Of a DNA stretch of 64,000 nucleotides, positions 1-8,749 are shown in pieces. Within the stretch, counting starts at the first letter, position 1. Each line of letters opens with the position of its first letter. The notes under the pieces were generated by a model that was not told where the DNA came from, did not search any database, and saw only the letters and a list, made by a program, of their open reading frames with translations. Source of the DNA: Prescottella defluvii (GTDB lineage Bacteria; Actinomycetota; Actinomycetes; Mycobacteriales; Mycobacteriaceae); NCBI RefSeq assembly GCF_000738775.1, contig NZ_JPOC01000036.1, forward strand, positions 1 through 64,000, written 5' to 3'. Position numbers and translations under genes: made by a program.

Positions 1-443
1 TTGGCCGCAGTCTTCTTCGCCACGGTCTTGGCCGGAGCCTTGGCCGCAGTCTTCTTCGCGACAGTCTTCTTGGCTGCGGTCTTCTTGGCCGCAGTCTTCT
101 TGGCTGCCTTCTTCACCGGCTCAGCGGCACCACGCTTGACGGCCGGACCCGAAGAGGGAAGCTTCTGGCCGCCGGCGATGAGCGCCTTGAACTGCGCGCC
201 GGGACGGAAGGCCGGAACCGAGGTCGGCTTGACCTTGACCGTCTCACCCGTGCGCGGGTTGCGAGCGACACGAGCTGCGCGGCGACGCTGCTCGAAAACA
301 CCGAAACCGGTGATCGTGACGCTCTCACCGGCGTGCACTGCACGCACGATGGTGTCGACGACGTGCTCGACGGCCTCGGTGGCGGTACGCCTGTCCGTGC
401 CGAGTTTCTCGGTCAGAACATCGATGAGCTCTGCCTTGTTCAT
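1..443 (-). CDS. hupB: Histone-like DNA-binding protein HupB (Hlp/HU), 3' end outside window
   Basis: The encoded protein begins [17 protein letters not shown] and has an HU fold over residues 1-90, with the DNA-binding arm signature around [13 protein letters not shown]. From about residue 112 a lysine/alanine tail of repeated KKTAAK and KKTVAK units runs to the window edge, so the C-terminus is missing. This HU-plus-basic-tail architecture is known from mycobacterial HupB, a nucleoid-compacting protein also linked to iron regulation and cell-wall assembly. The ATG is preceded by a clear GGAGG-type ribosome site at 451-455. The tail is encoded by near-identical DNA repeats at 1-115. It lies downstream of leuD but is separated from it by a terminator. 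Confidence 0.97.
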   Translation of the reverse strand, partial: MNKAELIDVLTEKLGTDRRTATEAVEHVVDTIVRAVHAGESVTITGFGVFEQRRRAARVARNPRTGETVKVKPTSVPAFRPGAQFKALIAGGQKLPSSGPAVKRGAAEPVKKAAKKTAAKKTAAKKTVAKKTAAKAPAKTVAKKTAA

Positions 444-547
444 GGAAATTCCTCCGCAAACTAATGGTCCACCGTCGGACCGACTACGAACTACGGTAAA
501 CCCGAAATCGGCAAGAGTCTATGTGCCACGCCAATTCTCATCAAGCG

Positions 548-580
548 CGGCCCCCCGATCTGTGCTAGGTCGGGGGGCCG
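548..580 (-). terminator. Intrinsic-type hairpin after leuD
   Basis: A perfect 11-bp inverted repeat (CGGCCCCCCGA and TCGGGGGGCCG) with an 11-nt loop lies 20 bases past the leuD stop. It has no U-tract, as is usual for actinobacterial terminators. It separates leuCD from hupB. Confidence 0.8.
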
Positions 581-599
581 GGCCGGTTGTCCGATTGCG

Positions 600-1211
600 T
601 CAATTGTCCTTCGCGACGCGAGCGGGAAGCGTCTCAGGTTTCCAAGAAGGCCTTGACTTTTCGAACTCGGAAATCGCTTCTACCTGGCGCAACGTCAGCC
701 CGATATCGTCCAGGCCCTCCAGCAGCCGCCACCGTGTGTAGTCATCAATCTCGAACGGCACCACCGTCGTTCCAGCGGTCACGGTCTTCCCCTCGAGGTC
801 GACCACCAACTCGAGACCGGGCTGCTCCTCGAGCAGCTTCCAGAGCAACTCGACGTCGCTCTGATCGACCTGCGCCGCCAGCAGACCGGCCTTGCCGGCG
901 TTGCCGCGGAAGATGTCGGCGAACCGCGACGCGATGACGACCCGGAAACCGTAGTCCGACAACGCCCACACGGCGTGCTCGCGGGACGAACCGGTCCCGA
1001 AGTCCGGCCCGGCGACCAGGACACTGCCCTTGTCGTACGGCGCAGCGTTGAGGATGAAGTCCGGATCGGTGCGCCAGGCTGCGAAGAGCCCGTCCTCGAA
1101 TCCGCTTCGGGTCACCCGCTTCAGGTACACCGCGGGGATGATCTGATCGGTGTCCACGTTGGACCGGCGCAGCGGAACACCGATTCCCTTGTGAGTGGTA
1201 AAGGCTTCCAT
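600..1211 (-). CDS. leuD: 3-isopropylmalate dehydratase small subunit
   Basis: LeuD pairs with LeuC to isomerise 2-isopropylmalate to 3-isopropylmalate in leucine synthesis in the cytoplasm. The 203-residue length is normal for the family. The aconitase swivel-domain motifs NVDTDQIIP (residues 18-26) and GTGSSREHA (72-80), which contact substrate, are intact. It starts 26 bases after the leuC stop, so the two subunits are co-transcribed and probably translated in balance. A strong hairpin at 548-580 ends the unit. The neighbouring IclR-type regulator upstream of leuC is the likely controller. Confidence 0.97.
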   Translation of the reverse strand: MEAFTTHKGIGVPLRRSNVDTDQIIPAVYLKRVTRSGFEDGLFAAWRTDPDFILNAAPYDKGSVLVAGPDFGTGSSREHAVWALSDYGFRVVIASRFADIFRGNAGKAGLLAAQVDQSDVELLWKLLEEQPGLELVVDLEGKTVTAGTTVVPFEIDDYTRWRLLEGLDDIGLTLRQVEAISEFEKSRPSWKPETLPARVAKDN

Positions 1212-1237
1212 CGATTTTCTCCTAGTTCCCTTGCGCC

Positions 1238-2662
1238 CTATGCCAGATCTGCCGGTGCCGACAGCGTGCCCCGCACTGCCGTGGCAGCAGCAACGGCAGG
1301 AGAGACGAGGTGGGTACGCCCGCCCTTGCCTTGGCGGCCTTCGAAATTGCGGTTGGATGTCGATGCGGAGCGCTCACCGGGGGCGAGCTGATCCGGGTTC
1401 ATCCCCAGGCACATCGAGCATCCGGCCTGACGCCATTCGGCTCCCGCAGTGGTGAAGATCTCCCCCAGCCCTTCGTCCTCGGCCTGTGCGCGAACGCGCA
1501 TGGAGCCCGGGACGATCAGCATTCGGACGCCCTCGGCGACCCGACGACCCTTCAGGACATCTGCAACTGCACGCAGATCCTCGATACGCCCGTTCGTGCA
1601 CGAGCCGACGAATACGGTGTCCACCGCCACATCCCGCAGCGGAGTTCCGGCCTCGAGACCCATGTAGGCCAACGCCTTCTCCGCCGCGTTCCGCGCGCTC
1701 TCGTCGGCGATCTCCGCCGGGTTCGGCACCGAATCTCCCAGCGGAGCACCCTGACCGGGGTTGGTTCCCCACGTGACGAATGGCGTCAGCGAGGCCGCAT
1801 CGATGTGCACCTCGGCGTCGAAGACCGCATCGTCGTCGGTCTTCAACTGCTCCCACGCGGTCACCGCGGCATCCCAGTCGGCACCCTGCGGCGCGTGCGG
1901 GCGACCCTCGAGGTACTCGTAGGTGATCTCGTCCGGCGCGATCATTCCGGCACGAGCGCCCGCCTCGATCGACATGTTGCAGATCGTCATCCGGGCATCC
2001 ATCGACAGCTTCCGGATGGCCTCACCACGGTATTCGAGGACATACCCCTGTCCCCCACCGGTACCGATCTTCGCGATCACCGCGAGGATGAGGTCCTTGC
2101 TCGTGACACCGGCCGGCAACTCGCCGTCCACCGTGATCGCCATCGTCTTGAACGGACGCAGCGAGAGAGTCTGCGTCGCCATGACGTGTTCGACCTCACT
2201 GGTGCCGATTCCCATTGCGAGAGCACCGAAAGCGCCGTGCGTCGACGTGTGGCTGTCACCACACACAACGGTCATGCCGGGCTGGGTCAGACCCAGCTGC
2301 GGGCCGACCACGTGCACGATGCCCTGGTCGAGATCGCCCATGGGGTGCAGGCGGACGCCGAACTCCTCACAGTTCTTCCGCAGGGTGTCGACCTGCGTGC
2401 GAGAGACCGGGTCCGCGATGGGCTGGTCGATGTCGATCGTCGGGACGTTGTGGTCCTCGGTGGCGATCGTCAGATCCGGTCGACGCAGCGGGCGCCCCGC
2501 GAGCCGGAGCCCGTCGAACGCCTGCGGGCTGGTGACCTCGTGAACGAGGTGCAGGTCGATGTAGATGAGATCCGGCTGTCGCGCCGAGCCCTCACCTTCA
2601 CCGCGCACGACAACGTGCTCGTCCCACACCTTCTCGGCCAGAGTGCGTCCTCTGTTCGCCAT
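1238..2662 (-). CDS. leuC: 3-isopropylmalate dehydratase large subunit
   Basis: This is the catalytic, [4Fe-4S]-binding subunit of isopropylmalate isomerase. The three cluster cysteines are present: one in GSCTNG (about residue 355) and two in CSMCLG (about 415 and 418). The [13 protein letters not shown] segment is typical of the aconitase superfamily. I take the ATG at 2662 ([13 protein letters not shown]), which has AGGTGGAG just upstream, rather than an in-frame GTG three codons earlier that would overlap that ribosome site. This gives 474 residues, the usual length. The gene is the promoter-proximal member of leuCD and is divergent from the IclR-family gene at 2790. Confidence 0.97.
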   Translation of the reverse strand: MANRGRTLAEKVWDEHVVVRGEGEGSARQPDLIYIDLHLVHEVTSPQAFDGLRLAGRPLRRPDLTIATEDHNVPTIDIDQPIADPVSRTQVDTLRKNCEEFGVRLHPMGDLDQGIVHVVGPQLGLTQPGMTVVCGDSHTSTHGAFGALAMGIGTSEVEHVMATQTLSLRPFKTMAITVDGELPAGVTSKDLILAVIAKIGTGGGQGYVLEYRGEAIRKLSMDARMTICNMSIEAGARAGMIAPDEITYEYLEGRPHAPQGADWDAAVTAWEQLKTDDDAVFDAEVHIDAASLTPFVTWGTNPGQGAPLGDSVPNPAEIADESARNAAEKALAYMGLEAGTPLRDVAVDTVFVGSCTNGRIEDLRAVADVLKGRRVAEGVRMLIVPGSMRVRAQAEDEGLGEIFTTAGAEWRQAGCSMCLGMNPDQLAPGERSASTSNRNFEGRQGKGGRTHLVSPAVAAATAVRGTLSAPADLA

Positions 2663-2789
2663 CTTCTCCACCTCTGTATCCGGATGTCGCGCCGCCGGGC
2701 TTCAGGGCCGGCCCGGGTCGCGTGATGTGTCGAACCGCCCCTCGCGAAATCGGCTATGATCCCAATATGCGAGAACTGAGTATCGACCT
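2663..2789. promoter_or_regulatory. Divergent leuC / ltbR-like promoter region
   Basis: This 127-bp spacer separates divergent leuC and the IclR-type regulator. TATGAT at 2755-2760 is a good -10 for the rightward gene. TCCCAATATG at 2760-2769 (CATATTGGGA on the other strand) resembles the CA(T/C)ATAGTGGGA box of Corynebacterium LtbR but is two bases shorter, so assignment as an operator is tentative. Confidence 0.45.
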
Positions 2790-3491
2790 ATGAGACAGCA
2801 TAGCGGCATCGGAGTGCTCGACAAAGCAATGGGCGTCCTGCATGCGGTGGCCGAACAGCCTTGCAGCCTCACCGAACTGTGCGACCGCACGGGACTCCCC
2901 CGAGCCACCGCCCACCGCCTCGCCGTCGGGCTCGAAGTTCATCGACTCCTCACTCGCGACGCGGACGGACTGTGGTGCACGGGCCCCGGGCTCGGCGAGC
3001 TGGCCGCCAGCGCCCGCGACACCCTGGTCGATGCCGCCACCCTCGTTCTGCCCCGGTTGCGCGAGATCACCGGCGAGAGCGTGCAGTTGTACCGCCGGGA
3101 AGGCACCCATCGGGTGTGCATCGCCTCGATGGAGCCACCCACAGGCCTCCGCGACACCGTCCTCGTCGGCGCACGCCTGCCGATGACGGCCGGATCGGGT
3201 GCCAAGGTCCTCCTCGCGTGGGCGGACGCCCAGACGCAGCGTGCGATCCTGCCCGACGCCTCGTTCGGCGAGCGCGTCCTCGTCGAGGTCCGCCGGCGCG
3301 GTTGGGCGCAGAGCGCGGCCGAGCGCGAACCGGGTGTCGCGAGTGTCGCCGCACCGGTCCGGGACGCCTCGGGCAACGTCGTCGCCGCGATCTCCGTGTC
3401 CGGGCCGATCGACCGGATGGGTCGCCGTCCCGGCGCCCGCTGGGCGGCCGACCTCCTGGCGGCGGCGGACGCGTTGCACAAGCGCCTCTGA
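2790..3491 (+). CDS. ltbR: IclR-family regulator of leucine biosynthesis (LtbR-like)
   Basis: The 233-residue protein has an N-terminal winged helix (about 1-70, with recognition helix around LPRATAHRLAVGLE) and a C-terminal IclR effector-binding domain (about 75-230, with the conserved SVAAPVRDASGNVVAAISVSG region). It is transcribed divergently from leuCD. In Corynebacterium glutamicum the gene in this position, ltbR, represses leuB and leuCD; Rv2989 occupies it in M. tuberculosis. The symbol rests on family plus context, and direct control is inferred. No strong ribosome site precedes the ATG, which lies about 23 bases after the predicted start of transcription. Confidence 0.85.
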   Translation: MRQHSGIGVLDKAMGVLHAVAEQPCSLTELCDRTGLPRATAHRLAVGLEVHRLLTRDADGLWCTGPGLGELAASARDTLVDAATLVLPRLREITGESVQLYRREGTHRVCIASMEPPTGLRDTVLVGARLPMTAGSGAKVLLAWADAQTQRAILPDASFGERVLVEVRRRGWAQSAAEREPGVASVAAPVRDASGNVVAAISVSGPIDRMGRRPGARWAADLLAAADALHKRL

Positions 3492-3580
3492 CTCCGTGCC
3501 GCACCCCACTCGGCGTCGGTCGCAGTGATTCGTGGCACAGTTCTCGCCACAACGAATTCCAGGCGAGCGGAGGAGCTGCT

Positions 3581-4078
3581 GTGGGAACCAACCAGCGCGG
3601 TCAGATCACGATGACGGATGCCGAGATCACCGAGTTCATCGAGCGGAGCCGGGTGTCGACCATGGCCACCATCGGACCGAACGGCATGCCGCATCTCGTG
3701 GCCATGTGGTACGCGGTGATCGACGGCGAACTGTGGTTCGAGACCAAGGGCAAGTCCCAGAAGGCCGTCAACCTCGGCCGCGACGCCCGGATCACGATGA
3801 TGATCGAGGACGGTGACACCTACGACACCCTGCGCGGTGTGTCGATCGAGGGTCGCGCAGAGATCGTCGACGACCCGGAGGCGCTGTTCAAGGTCGGCAT
3901 CAGCATCTGGGAGCGCTACACCGGCCCATACTCCGAGGACGTCAAGCCGGCGGTCGAGATGATGCTGCACAAGCGCGTCGCTGTCCGTGTCGTCCCGGAC
4001 CGGCTCCGTTCGTGGGATCACCGCAAGCTCGGCCTGCCCGCCATGCCCGTCGGCGGATCGACCGCCGCCTACCTGTAG
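3581..4078 (+). CDS. PPOX-family flavin/F420-dependent oxidoreductase (Rv2991-like)
   Basis: A 165-residue split-barrel protein of the pyridoxamine-phosphate-oxidase-like superfamily. The core pattern STMATIGPNGMPHLVAMWY, followed by a KSQKAVNLGRD turn and IEGRAEIVDD, is typical of actinobacterial small PPOX enzymes that bind FMN or F420. The substrate cannot be told. The start is the GTG at 3581, preceded by GGAGGAG at good spacing; the long upstream open frame is only an out-of-frame shadow of the IclR-type gene. M. tuberculosis has a homologue at the same place between the regulator and gltX. Confidence 0.85.
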   Translation: MGTNQRGQITMTDAEITEFIERSRVSTMATIGPNGMPHLVAMWYAVIDGELWFETKGKSQKAVNLGRDARITMMIEDGDTYDTLRGVSIEGRAEIVDDPEALFKVGISIWERYTGPYSEDVKPAVEMMLHKRVAVRVVPDRLRSWDHRKLGLPAMPVGGSTAAYL

Positions 4079-4168
4079 GGCAGGTTCCGGAAAACCACAC
4101 GACGCAACCCCCTCCTCGGCGGTAGATTCCGACAGACGAGCCACCACCGAGGCAGGGAGGAGGACGAC

Positions 4169-4336
4169 GTGAGCGAACCCCGCAGCGACGAGATCAAGCG
4201 CAAGTTCCGCGAGGCACTCGACCGCAAGAATCATCAGCAGTCGAATTCCGCAGCACACCTGGACGGACAGTCGAAGGTGCACGACGCGCACGGCAGCGCC
4301 GAGCACAAGCGCGAATTCCGCAGGAAGAGCGGATAG
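4169..4336 (+). CDS. Small DUF5302-type protein (55 aa)
   Basis: A very short gene starting with GTG at 4169 and preceded by a strong GGGAGGAGGA ribosome site. The product (VSEPRSDEIKRKFREALDRK at the N-terminus, EHKREFRRKSG at the C-terminus) is highly charged, rich in Lys/Arg/His/Gln, predicted helical and without a signal or membrane segment. It resembles the actinobacterial DUF5302 family, whose members have a central SxxHxDG segment; the function is unknown. A perfect hairpin follows 34 bases after the stop, so it looks like a complete monocistronic gene. Confidence 0.75.
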   Translation: MSEPRSDEIKRKFREALDRKNHQQSNSAAHLDGQSKVHDAHGSAEHKREFRRKSG

Positions 4337-4369
4337 CCGCGGAACGAACGGCGAGAACCGGAGAAAGCG

Positions 4370-4404
4370 AAATACCCTCCGATCATGTTGATCGGAGGGT
4401 ATTT
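4370..4404. terminator. Bidirectional hairpin between DUF5302 gene and tRNA-Glu
   Basis: A perfect 16-bp stem (AAATACCCTCCGATCA and TGATCGGAGGGTATTT) with a 3-nt loop has A/T at the outer ends. It can end the rightward DUF5302 transcript and the leftward tRNA transcript. Confidence 0.9.
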
Positions 4405-4411
4405 CGTGTTG

Positions 4412-4484
4412 TAGCCCCGACGGGATTCGAACCCGCGCTACCGCCTTGAGAGGGCGGCGTCCTAGGCCGCTAGACGACGGGGCC
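4412..4484 (-). tRNA. tRNA-Glu (anticodon CTC), copy 1
   Basis: On the minus strand the 73-nt sequence folds as a cloverleaf with acceptor GGCCCCG/CGGGGCU, a TTCGAAT T-loop and anticodon stem CCGCC/GGCGG around CTC, read as Glu. It is identical to the copy at 4575-4647. The 3' CCA is not encoded. GltX, encoded next to it, would charge it. Confidence 0.97.
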
Positions 4485-4541
4485 AGGATCTTCAATGTTC
4501 ACATGTTGTGCACCAGGATAGATGCTCTCACCGAGAGAAAG

Positions 4542-4566
4542 ACCCCCGATCCAGGATCGGAGGGTG
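4542..4566 (-). terminator. Hairpin after tRNA-Glu copy 2
   Basis: An inverted repeat around CCGATCC-A-GGATCGG lies just past the 3' end of the second tRNA-Glu. Its right arm and flank (GATCGGAGGGTGTTTC) copy the flank of tRNA copy 1, showing that the duplication carried the terminator with it. Confidence 0.7.
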
Positions 4567-4574
4567 TTTCTTGG

Positions 4575-4647
4575 TAGCCCCGACGGGATTCGAACCCGCG
4601 CTACCGCCTTGAGAGGGCGGCGTCCTAGGCCGCTAGACGACGGGGCC
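4575..4647 (-). tRNA. tRNA-Glu (anticodon CTC), copy 2
   Basis: Identical over all 73 nt to the copy at 4412-4484, with the same acceptor, T-loop and CTC anticodon. The pair is a recent tandem duplication or is kept identical by gene conversion. Confidence 0.97.
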
Positions 4648-4762
4648 AGAACATTTCCAAGGTGTGTCGCCGCATGCTCGCGACACGATGGATTGCTTCC
4701 GATTTCGATCGGATCCTCATCGGATCAGATCTGCGATGGAAACTCGACCAGCTGAGCTGACC

Positions 4763-4793
4763 GGAGTTCGGAGTGATAATCACTCGAACTCTC
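4763..4793 (-). terminator. Hairpin after tRNA-Gln
   Basis: AGTTCGGAGTG and CACTCGAACT form a stem with one bulge around ATAAT, directly after the tRNA-Gln 3' end on the minus strand. It is likely its terminator. Confidence 0.6.
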
Positions 4794-4795
4794 CG

Positions 4796-4867
4796 CTGGG
4801 GTACCAGGACTCGAACCTAGAATGGCGGTACCAGAAACCGCTGTGTTGCCAATTACACCATACCCCA
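4796..4867 (-). tRNA. tRNA-Gln (anticodon CTG)
   Basis: On the minus strand a 72-nt cloverleaf begins TGGGGTATGGTGTAATTGGC and has anticodon loop TTCTGGT (CTG, Gln), a TTCGAGT T-loop and acceptor TGGGGTA/TACCCCA with discriminator G. The genome segment carries GltX and GatCAB but no glutaminyl-tRNA synthetase, so it is probably charged with Glu and then amidated. Confidence 0.97.
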
Positions 4868-4963
4868 ATGCTCTTCCAGGCTTGCTTGACCTTGCGGCCG
4901 GGGGCTTGCCTTTCGAACGAGGAGAACAATATCAAAGCCCCCCAGTGTTTCTCCAAATCGGCT

Positions 4964-4992
4964 GGTCAGAGGGCTGAAATTGCCCTCTGACC
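4964..4992 (-). terminator. Hairpin after gltX
   Basis: A perfect 11-bp stem (GGTCAGAGGGC and GCCCTCTGACC) with a 7-nt loop starts 15 bases beyond the gltX stop. Confidence 0.85.
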
Positions 4993-5006
4993 GCCGACCG
5001 CGGAGC

Positions 5007-6482
5007 CTAGCTGCCGATCTGGGCGCGGGCCGAGCGCAGACGAGCGAGCGTCGCGTCGCGACCGAGCAACTCCATCGACTCGTACAACGGCGGGCTGATG
5101 TGCGAGCCCGTGACCGCGACACGCACCGGCGCGAACGCCTTACGCGGCTTCAGTTCCATCTTCTCGATCAACGCGGCCTTGAGGGCCTCTTCGATATCCG
5201 CGGTGACCCATTCCGACAGCGAATCCAGTGCCTCGATCGTCGCGTCCAGTACGGGACCGGAATCGGCGCCAAGATTCTTCGCGGCGGCGGCCGGGTCGAT
5301 CCGGAAGTCGGCATCCGACACCAGTAGGAATTTCAACAGGTCCCACGCGTCCGACAGCACGACGATCCGGGTCTGCACGAGATCGGCCGCCACATCGAAC
5401 TGTTCGTCCGTCAGCGCGTCGACAGGATGCCCGTGCGTCGTCAGGTACGCGCGCAGACGGGCCGAGAAGTCGGCCGGCTCGAGCAGGCGGATGTGCTCGG
5501 CGTTGATCGCGTCGGCCTTCTTCTGGTCGAAACGCGCGGGATTCGAGTTCACCTTGGAGATATCGAACGCGGCGACCATCTCGTCGAGCGAGAAGACGTC
5601 GTGGTCGTCGGCGATGCTCCACCCCAGCAGGGCCAGGTAGTTGAGCAGCCCCTCCGGGATGAACCCCCGATCCCGGTGGATGAACAGGTTCGACTCCGGA
5701 TCACGCTTGGACAGCTTCTTGTTGCCCTGACCCATCACGAACGGCAGGTGCCCGAACTCGGGTGTGAAATCGGCGACACCGACGCGCTGCAGCGCCTCGT
5801 AGAGGGCCAGCTGACGCGGCGTCGACGACAGCAGGTCCTCGCCGCGCAGGACGTGGGTGATCTTCATCAGCGCGTCGTCGACCGGGTTCACGAGCGTGTA
5901 CAGCGGGATGCCGTTGCCCCGCGTGAGCGCGAAATCGGGCACCGTGCCGGCCTTGAAGGTGGTCTCACCGCGCACCAGGTCGTTCCACGTCAGATCGTGG
6001 TCGGGCATGCGCAGGCGGACGACGGGCTTGCGGCCCTCGTCCAGGTACGCCTGCACCTGCTCGGCCGTCAGGTCGCGGTCGAAGTTGTCGTAGCCCAGTT
6101 TGGGATCGCGTCCGGCCGCCTTGTGCCGCGCCTCGACCTCCTCGGGCGTGGAGAACGACTCGTAGGCCTCCCCCGCGTCGAGCAGTTTCCGCACGACCTC
6201 GAGGTGCAGGTCACGCCGCTGCGACTGCCGGTACGGCTCGTGCGGGCCTCCGACCTCGGGCCCCTCGTCCCACGACAGGCCGAGCCAGCGCAGCGCGTCG
6301 AGGATCGCCTGGTACGACTCCTCCGTGTCGCGGGCTGCATCGGTGTCCTCGATGCGGAACACGAACGTGCCACCGTGGTGCCGCGCGAAGGCCCAGTTGA
6401 ACAGGGCGGTTCGAACGAGCCCGACGTGCGGGGTGCCGGTGGGCGACGGACAGAAACGGACGCGTACTTCACTGGTGGTCAT
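5007..6482 (-). CDS. gltX: Glutamyl-tRNA synthetase
   Basis: This class I aminoacyl-tRNA synthetase attaches glutamate to tRNA-Glu and, in organisms using GatCAB, also to tRNA-Gln. The HIGH-type signature appears as HVGL (residues 19-22) and the KMSKS loop as KLSKR (256-260); VFRIEDTD is the conserved strand after the first. The 491-residue length is normal for the bacterial discontinuous enzyme. Its position next to two tRNA-Glu genes and a tRNA-Gln gene puts the enzyme beside its substrates. GatB, GatA and GatC are encoded at 22-32 kb. Whether it is truly non-discriminating is inferred. Confidence 0.97.
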   Translation of the reverse strand: MTTSEVRVRFCPSPTGTPHVGLVRTALFNWAFARHHGGTFVFRIEDTDAARDTEESYQAILDALRWLGLSWDEGPEVGGPHEPYRQSQRRDLHLEVVRKLLDAGEAYESFSTPEEVEARHKAAGRDPKLGYDNFDRDLTAEQVQAYLDEGRKPVVRLRMPDHDLTWNDLVRGETTFKAGTVPDFALTRGNGIPLYTLVNPVDDALMKITHVLRGEDLLSSTPRQLALYEALQRVGVADFTPEFGHLPFVMGQGNKKLSKRDPESNLFIHRDRGFIPEGLLNYLALLGWSIADDHDVFSLDEMVAAFDISKVNSNPARFDQKKADAINAEHIRLLEPADFSARLRAYLTTHGHPVDALTDEQFDVAADLVQTRIVVLSDAWDLLKFLLVSDADFRIDPAAAAKNLGADSGPVLDATIEALDSLSEWVTADIEEALKAALIEKMELKPRKAFAPVRVAVTGSHISPPLYESMELLGRDATLARLRSARAQIGS

Positions 6483-6575
6483 GGCTCACTTCGATACACG
6501 CTGCAGGGCGCTGAGAAAAGGACCTCTACAGGCTAGTCCCGTGGCCGTGCCGTGCCCACCCGGATCGGGATCCGA

Positions 6576-7349
6576 TCAGCGCTTGGCGGCAACCGGATTG
6601 GTCAGCGTGCCGATCCCCTCGACGGTGACGCTCACGGTCTGGCCGTCGACGATCGGCCCGACCCCTTCCGGGGTACCGGTGAGGATGACGTCGCCCGGCA
6701 GGAGCGTCATGACACCGGAGATCCACTCGATGATCTTCGGGATGTCGTGGAGCAGCAGCGAAGTGCGGCTGCGCTGCTTGACCTCGCCGTCCACCTCGGT
6801 CTTGACCTCGACGTCCGAGACGTCGAGTTTCGTCTCGATCCAGGGGCCGAGCGGGCAGAACGTGTCGTAACCCTTGGCGCGCGTCCACTGGCCGTCGTGG
6901 CGCTGCTGGTCGCGTGCGGTGACGTCGTTCGCGACGGTGTAGCCGAGGACCACGTCGAGCGCCTTCGCGGCGGGGACGTCCTTGCAGGGACGACCGATGA
7001 CGACTGCGAGTTCGCCTTCGTAGTGGACCTCGTTCGACGACGGCGGCAGCATGATCGGCGCGCCCGGACCGACGATCGACGTGTTGGGCTTGATGAAGAT
7101 GACCGGATCCTGCGGTGCCTCGCCACCCATCTCGGCCGCGTGCGCGGCGTAGTTCTTGCCGATGCAGATCACCTTGCTGGCCAGGATCGGCGCCAGCAGG
7201 CGGACGTCGGCCAGCGGCCAGCTACGACCGGTGAAAGTCGGTGTGCCGAAGGGGTGTTCGGCGATCTCCTTCGCAGTCTGCGCGTCGCCCTCCCCCTCGA
7301 TCGACACGAAGGCAACTCCATCGGGACTGGCAATTCGACCAAGGCGCAT
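6576..7349 (-). CDS. Fumarylacetoacetate hydrolase-family protein (Rv2993c-like)
   Basis: A 257-residue FAH-fold protein. Conserved metal- and substrate-site segments are seen: CIGKNYAAHAAEMG, HYEGELAVVIGR (acidic metal ligand), GYTVANDVTARD and LLPGDVILTGTPEGVGP. Family members include 2-hydroxyhepta-2,4-diene-1,7-dioate isomerase, acylpyruvases and oxaloacetate decarboxylases, so the reaction is uncertain. I start at the ATG at 7349 (MRLGRIASPDG), the usual N-terminus of the family. It lies 93 bases upstream of gltX and diverges from the MFS gene, matching Rv2993c next to gltX. Confidence 0.9.
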   Translation of the reverse strand: MRLGRIASPDGVAFVSIEGEGDAQTAKEIAEHPFGTPTFTGRSWPLADVRLLAPILASKVICIGKNYAAHAAEMGGEAPQDPVIFIKPNTSIVGPGAPIMLPPSSNEVHYEGELAVVIGRPCKDVPAAKALDVVLGYTVANDVTARDQQRHDGQWTRAKGYDTFCPLGPWIETKLDVSDVEVKTEVDGEVKQRSRTSLLLHDIPKIIEWISGVMTLLPGDVILTGTPEGVGPIVDGQTVSVTVEGIGTLTNPVAAKR

Positions 7350-7476
7350 GGGGCCGAGTCTATCGAGTCGGGCGGCATCACCGCGGCGTACCCGTCGCGC
7401 ACTCGCCGGCGAAGGGTCTACACTTCGGCCAGTATCCACATTGTAGGAACTTCATTTCACATATTGGGACGGGACC

Positions 7477-8679
7477 ATGGACGTGGCAATAGGCGAGGAT
7501 GTTCGGGTGAGTTCGGCGAAACGCTGGTCGATGCTGGGACTGGGTGTGCTCGCGCAGGCTGCGGGCGCCGTGTTCTCGAATGCTCCGGCGTTCCTGCTGC
7601 CCACATTGCAGGAGGTGCACGGTCTGGACCTGCCGCGCGCCGGCCTCGTCGTCGCTGCGCCGACGATCGGCTTCCTCGTCAGCCTCATGGCGTGGGGTGC
7701 CGTCGTCGATCGCATCGGCGAACGCCGGGTCCTGGTGGTGGGCATGGCCGTCACGGCACTGGCGAGTGCGGGCGCCGCCCTGAGTTCCTCGTTCACGATG
7801 CTCGGCATCTTCCTGCTGATCGGCGGAATGGCCGCGTCGAGCGCGAACGCCGCCAGCGGACGCGTCGTGGTCGGCTGGTTCCCGCCGCAACGACGCGGAC
7901 TCGCGATGGGAATCCGCCAGATGGCCCTGCCGCTGGGCGTCGCGCTGGCCGCACTGACGGTGCCCCGCGTCGCCGAATCCCACGGAGTCGGTTGGGCATT
8001 GGTACTGCCCACCGCTGTGACGTTCGTCGCTGCGATCGCCTGCCTGTTCATCGTCGATCCACCCCGGCCGGCGCGATCGGCGGCACGGGAGACGGGCCTG
8101 CTGGACAATCCGTACCGGAACTCGGGCGTGCTGTGGCGGATTCACGGCGTCTCGGTGCTGCTGGTGGTTCCGCAGTACCTGGTGTGGACGTTCTCGCTGC
8201 TGTGGCTGATGACGGAGCGGAACTGGTCCGCGGCATCGGCCGGTCTGCTCATCACCGTGACGCAATTGCTCGGCGCCGCAGGCCGGATCGCGGCGGGGGC
8301 ACTGTCGGATCGGGTGGGGAGCAGGATGCGCCCCCTGCGCTGGGTTGCCGTCGCGGCCGCGATCTCGATGGGCGCGCTGGCGCTGACCGACTGGCTGGAC
8401 TCCCCCGCGTCCGTGGCGCTGTTGGTCGTCGCGTCGGTGATCACGGTGGCGGACAACGGATTGGCCTTCACGGCCGTCGCCGAGATCGCCGGACCGTACT
8501 GGAGCGGACGCGCGCTCGGCGCCCAGAACACGAGCCAGTACCTCGCGGCGTCGGTGGTGCCGCCGCTGTTCGGCGGGCTGATCGCGGCGGTGAGCTTTCC
8601 CGTCGCCTTCGCGATCACCGCACTGTTCCCACTCGTCGCGGCACCCCTGGTTCCCGGGGATCAACCCGAACGACGCTGA
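7477..8679 (+). CDS. MFS transporter (Rv2994-like)
   Basis: A roughly 400-residue integral membrane protein with twelve predicted hydrophobic segments. The cytoplasmic loop GAVVDRIGERRVL after the second segment is the major-facilitator motif A (GxxxDRxGRR-like), and the pseudo-repeat GALSDRVGSRMRPL occurs after segment 8. The substrate is unknown. Gene order corresponds to Rv2994, next to a FAH-family gene and leuB. The start could be the ATG at 7477 or the GTG at 7507; no strong ribosome site discriminates between them. A long hairpin shared with leuB ends transcription. Confidence 0.9.
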   Translation: MDVAIGEDVRVSSAKRWSMLGLGVLAQAAGAVFSNAPAFLLPTLQEVHGLDLPRAGLVVAAPTIGFLVSLMAWGAVVDRIGERRVLVVGMAVTALASAGAALSSSFTMLGIFLLIGGMAASSANAASGRVVVGWFPPQRRGLAMGIRQMALPLGVALAALTVPRVAESHGVGWALVLPTAVTFVAAIACLFIVDPPRPARSAARETGLLDNPYRNSGVLWRIHGVSVLLVVPQYLVWTFSLLWLMTERNWSAASAGLLITVTQLLGAAGRIAAGALSDRVGSRMRPLRWVAVAAAISMGALALTDWLDSPASVALLVVASVITVADNGLAFTAVAEIAGPYWSGRALGAQNTSQYLAASVVPPLFGGLIAAVSFPVAFAITALFPLVAAPLVPGDQPERR

Positions 8680-8693
8680 ACATCAGGACGAAA

Positions 8694-8738
8694 AACGACG
8701 TGACCGCCGCCCGGAATCCGGGCGGCGGTCACGTCGTT
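8694..8738. terminator. Bidirectional terminator between MFS gene and leuB
   Basis: A perfect 21-bp inverted repeat with only a 3-nt loop (AAT) has the core GTGACCGCCGCCCGG and is placed exactly between the convergent genes. It is preceded by AAAA on the left side. Confidence 0.93.
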
Positions 8739-8749
8739 CGAACGAATGA

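Noticed and set aside
1-115. Short repeats that could suggest a CRISPR or tandem array
   Set aside because: They are codon repeats of the HupB lysine-rich tail, without spacers. No CRISPR array was seen anywhere in the window.
1310-2725. A 471-codon open frame on the plus strand opposite leuC
   Set aside because: It is a high-GC shadow: no ribosome site, composition rich in Arg/His/Asp without any family pattern, and fully antisense to an intact leuC.
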